Assembly: GCF_900142675.1 (NCBI RefSeq) | Contig: NZ_FRBS01000007.1 | Coordinates: forward strand, 1 to 64,000 | Reading direction: 5' to 3' | Origin: Shouchella rhizosphaerae | GTDB taxonomy: Bacteria > Bacillota > Bacilli > Bacillales > Bacillaceae_D | DNA: 64,000 nucleotides | Shown: piece after piece, positions 61,912-64,000 of the stretch | Layout of the letters: each line of letters starts with the position of its first letter | How positions within the stretch are numbered: the stretch's first letter is position 1 | Notes under the pieces: generated by a model | What the model saw: the letters and a program-made list of their open reading frames with translations, nothing else | Told to the model about the DNA's origin: nothing | The model's database searches: none | Position numbers and translations under genes: made by a program

Positions 61912-63189
61912 ATGAAAAAGGTTATATGCTCATCTCTGTCTGTTGCACTTGCGACTGGTTTGCTCATCGGCTGTAGTGGTAATACTTCAGGCGGGGGAGG
62001 CGCTGATGGAAAAGTAGAACTGACATTTTCGGCATGGGGCAATCCGGCTGAGCTAAAAGTGTACAATCGTGCAGTCGATGCCTTTAATGACATGCAAGAC
62101 GAGATCGAAGTCACGCTCACTGGTATTCCGAATGACAATTACTTTCAAACATTGACAACACGCCTCCAAGGAGGGCAAGCGCCTGATATTTTCTACGTTG
62201 GAGCAGAGGATATCTCAACGTTAATTGAGAACGGAACGATTGAACCGCTGTCCGACTTTTTGGAGACAGAAGATTCTTATGTGAAAGCAGATGAGTTTAC
62301 CGATGACATTTGGGGAGCGTCACGGAAAGACGAAACGATATACGGACTGCCTGTTGATTGTAATCCGTATTTAATGTACTACAATAAAACATTGCTTGAA
62401 GAAGCTGGCGCAAAGTCGCCGCAAGAATATTACGAAGAAGGCAATTGGAACTGGGAAGCGTTTGAAGAAGTCACTGCAAAATTGCGTGACCACGGCAAAT
62501 ACGGATTTGTCCAAGAGGGTGGACACCCACACTTGCTAAACTGGATTTGGACAAATGGTGGCGAATTTGCGACAGATGACGAAGTCATAGGCGACGCTGA
62601 TCCAAAAGTGCTGGAAGCGTTCGAGTTTGTCCATCGTATGGTAGAAGAAGGCAACTTTATTTTTGCAGGGACACTGCCAGAAGGACAGGGCATGGATGCG
62701 ATGTTTATGTCGAACCAAGTTGGCTTTGTAGGGGCCGGACGCTGGCTGACACCAATGTTTTTGGAAACAAGCATTGATTTTGATTATATTCCATGGCCTT
62801 CGAATACAGAAAATACGTTAGAAACGGCGAATATTGCCACTGCGTATATGGCTGCAAACTCAAAAAGTGAGCACGTTGAAGAGGCAATGAAGTTCATCTC
62901 GTTTTACACTTCCCAGGAAGGCCAGGAAACACGCCTTGATGGTGAAGGCAACGCTGTCCCTTCCGTTACTGGAATTGATGAAGTGGTATTAAACCAAGAT
63001 AAACCAGAGCATGGCCAGTACTTACTCGATGCCCGCGAAGCAGGGCGTGTCGTCAGTCTTGAATATACATCGCCGGGGCTCCATAGGGACATAAATGATG
63101 TATACGAATTGATGCTACTTGGCGACAAGACGCCTGAAGACGCTCTTAAAGAAGCGACGGAAATTGCGAAAGCTGCGTTAGAAGAGTAA
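61912..63189 (+). CDS. Sugar-binding lipoprotein of second ABC importer
   Basis: 425 residues. Lipobox LLIGC (Cys21), a glycine-rich linker, then ELTFSAWGNPAELKVYNRAV and RLQGGQAPDIFYVGAEDIS, family 1 solute-binding signatures; near the C-terminus, EDALKEATEIAKAALEE. First gene of an importer read away from the AraC gene; GGAGGC precedes the ATG. Delivers an oligosaccharide or glycoside of unknown identity. Confidence 0.92.
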   Translation: MKKVICSSLSVALATGLLIGCSGNTSGGGGADGKVELTFSAWGNPAELKVYNRAVDAFNDMQDEIEVTLTGIPNDNYFQTLTTRLQGGQAPDIFYVGAEDISTLIENGTIEPLSDFLETEDSYVKADEFTDDIWGASRKDETIYGLPVDCNPYLMYYNKTLLEEAGAKSPQEYYEEGNWNWEAFEEVTAKLRDHGKYGFVQEGGHPHLLNWIWTNGGEFATDDEVIGDADPKVLEAFEFVHRMVEEGNFIFAGTLPEGQGMDAMFMSNQVGFVGAGRWLTPMFLETSIDFDYIPWPSNTENTLETANIATAYMAANSKSEHVEEAMKFISFYTSQEGQETRLDGEGNAVPSVTGIDEVVLNQDKPEHGQYLLDAREAGRVVSLEYTSPGLHRDINDVYELMLLGDKTPEDALKEATEIAKAALEE

Positions 63190-63248
63190 CAGCCAAGGGG
63201 CCTTGTGCCCCTTGAATTCTTGCGCATCGATTAAGGAGGAGCTGGAGA

Positions 63249-64000
63249 TGTATACAAAACGGGAAAAATGGTGGGGCTATGCGTTCATCGCTCCCCAGCT
63301 GCTGGGCATGATTGTGTTTTCATTGCTTCCACTCATATTCGCATTTGCCCTCAGTTTCATGAGTTGGGACGGTTTTGGGGAGCGGACGTTTGTCGGCTTA
63401 GATAATTATATTCAACAATTTCAAGACCCTGTTTTTAGGACAGCTATGCGAAATACGACGCTTTATTCGTTGTTCGTCATTCCTGGAGGCATTATTGCCG
63501 CCCTAGGCGCTGCGCTTGCATTAAATAAAGTCAAAGGCAAAGATTTTTATCGAATGCTGTTTTTCATGCCTGTTGTAACTAGTTCTGTATCGATCGGGGT
63601 TATTTGGATGTGGCTCTTAAATGGGGATATTGGCTTGATCAATCAGCTCCTCGCCATGGCCGGCATTGACGGACCAAACTGGCTGACTGATCAAAAGCTT
63701 GTGTTGCCTTCGATTGCTGCCCTTAGCATTTGGTGGGGGCTTGGGACAAACATGGTCATCTTTTTAGCAGGGTTGCAAGGGATTTCCCGCAGTTATTATG
63801 AAGCGGCTGACATTGATGGGGCGACACCGTGGCAAAAATTCCGGCATATTACGTTTCCGCTACTATCGCCAACGACTTTTTTCGTGGCGATCATGATTGT
63901 GATTGCCTCCTTCCAAGTGTTTGACCAAGCTTATGTCATGACTCAAGGCGGCCCTGGAAAAGCGAGTTATACGCTTGTGTACCATATTTTTGACATGGCG
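63249..64000 (+). CDS. Sugar ABC transporter permease (MalF type), cut by window end
   Basis: ATG at 63249 with AAGGAGGAG ahead; open to the last base, 250 codons seen and no stop. It begins MYTKREKWWGYAFIAPQLLG, then six expected helices of which five are visible; the EAA loop reads YYEAADIDGATPWQKFRHIT. 59 bases after the binding-protein gene, so the same operon. The second permease must lie beyond 64000. Confidence 0.9.

Noticed and set aside
1-64000. CRISPR arrays, tRNA or rRNA genes
   Set aside because: No regularly spaced direct repeats, cloverleaf-like segments or rRNA stretches were recognised on reading both strands.

Overview
The window looks like chromosome from an alkaliphilic, endospore-forming member of the Bacillaceae; Shouchella (Bacillus) clausii or a close relative is my best guess. 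The evidence is a complete GerA-type germination operon with a sigma-G promoter, a citST-citM locus, MsmEFG-type sugar importers without their own ATPase, many cre-like boxes, strong GGAGG ribosome sites and moderate GC. This is inference from gene content; there is no rRNA or tRNA in the window.

Layout. 1-350: right end of an IS1182-like element, abutting ubiX (371-955). 1173-3371: a TetR repressor divergent from an MFS pump, with three 14-bp palindromes between them. 3645-6233: an ACR3/SBF-family exporter, an STM3941-like membrane protein and a Sir2 deacylase. 6388-13396: a chitin/chitobiose block made of PTS IIB-IIA-IIC, a GH4 phospho-glucosidase, the deacetylase ChbG, a GntR/UTRA regulator and a secreted GH18 chitinase. 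13673-16518: small membrane proteins, YxeA-like protein, intergenic repeats and an MFS carrier. 16648-20729: rlmN, then kynU-kynB-kynA (tryptophan to anthranilate). 21011-25784: a DUF4352 lipoprotein and the ger operon (A-C-D-B order). 26106-30620: DeoR regulator, DtnK-type kinase, PdxA2 and a GntP permease, a compact D-threonate pathway.

30650-34970 is an AT-rich accessory stretch with gene remnants, a 769-residue peptidoglycan-binding/DUF1906 protein and a RinA/ArpU-like phage regulator behind a LexA-like box. 34968-38001 is a sugar ABC importer with a perfect cre. 38258-38535 holds a small acidic protein and a 24-residue lipoprotein-like peptide. 38629-42484 is citM-citT-citS. 42572-44698 is a TPP riboswitch followed by ylmB-tenA (thiamine salvage). 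44724-44883 is a dispersed intergenic element flanked by 23-bp direct repeats. 44899-45954 is an acyltransferase.

46268-53725 is the most interesting part: a full yhfZ-Y-U-T-V-S-X-W operon (regulator, PRD protein, DUF2620 protein, membrane protein, phosphotriesterase homologue, two PLP enzymes, phosphopentomutase-like enzyme), whose physiological substrate is, to my knowledge, not established. An unusual operator candidate occurs three times in it: at the promoter, between genes 1 and 2, and inside the last gene. 53889-57535 is an HscC-type Hsp70 with a membrane J-like protein. 57671-60707 holds a butanediol/acetoin-type dehydrogenase, a YitT protein and YlmA. 60808-64000 is an AraC regulator divergent from a second sugar ABC importer that runs off the window end.
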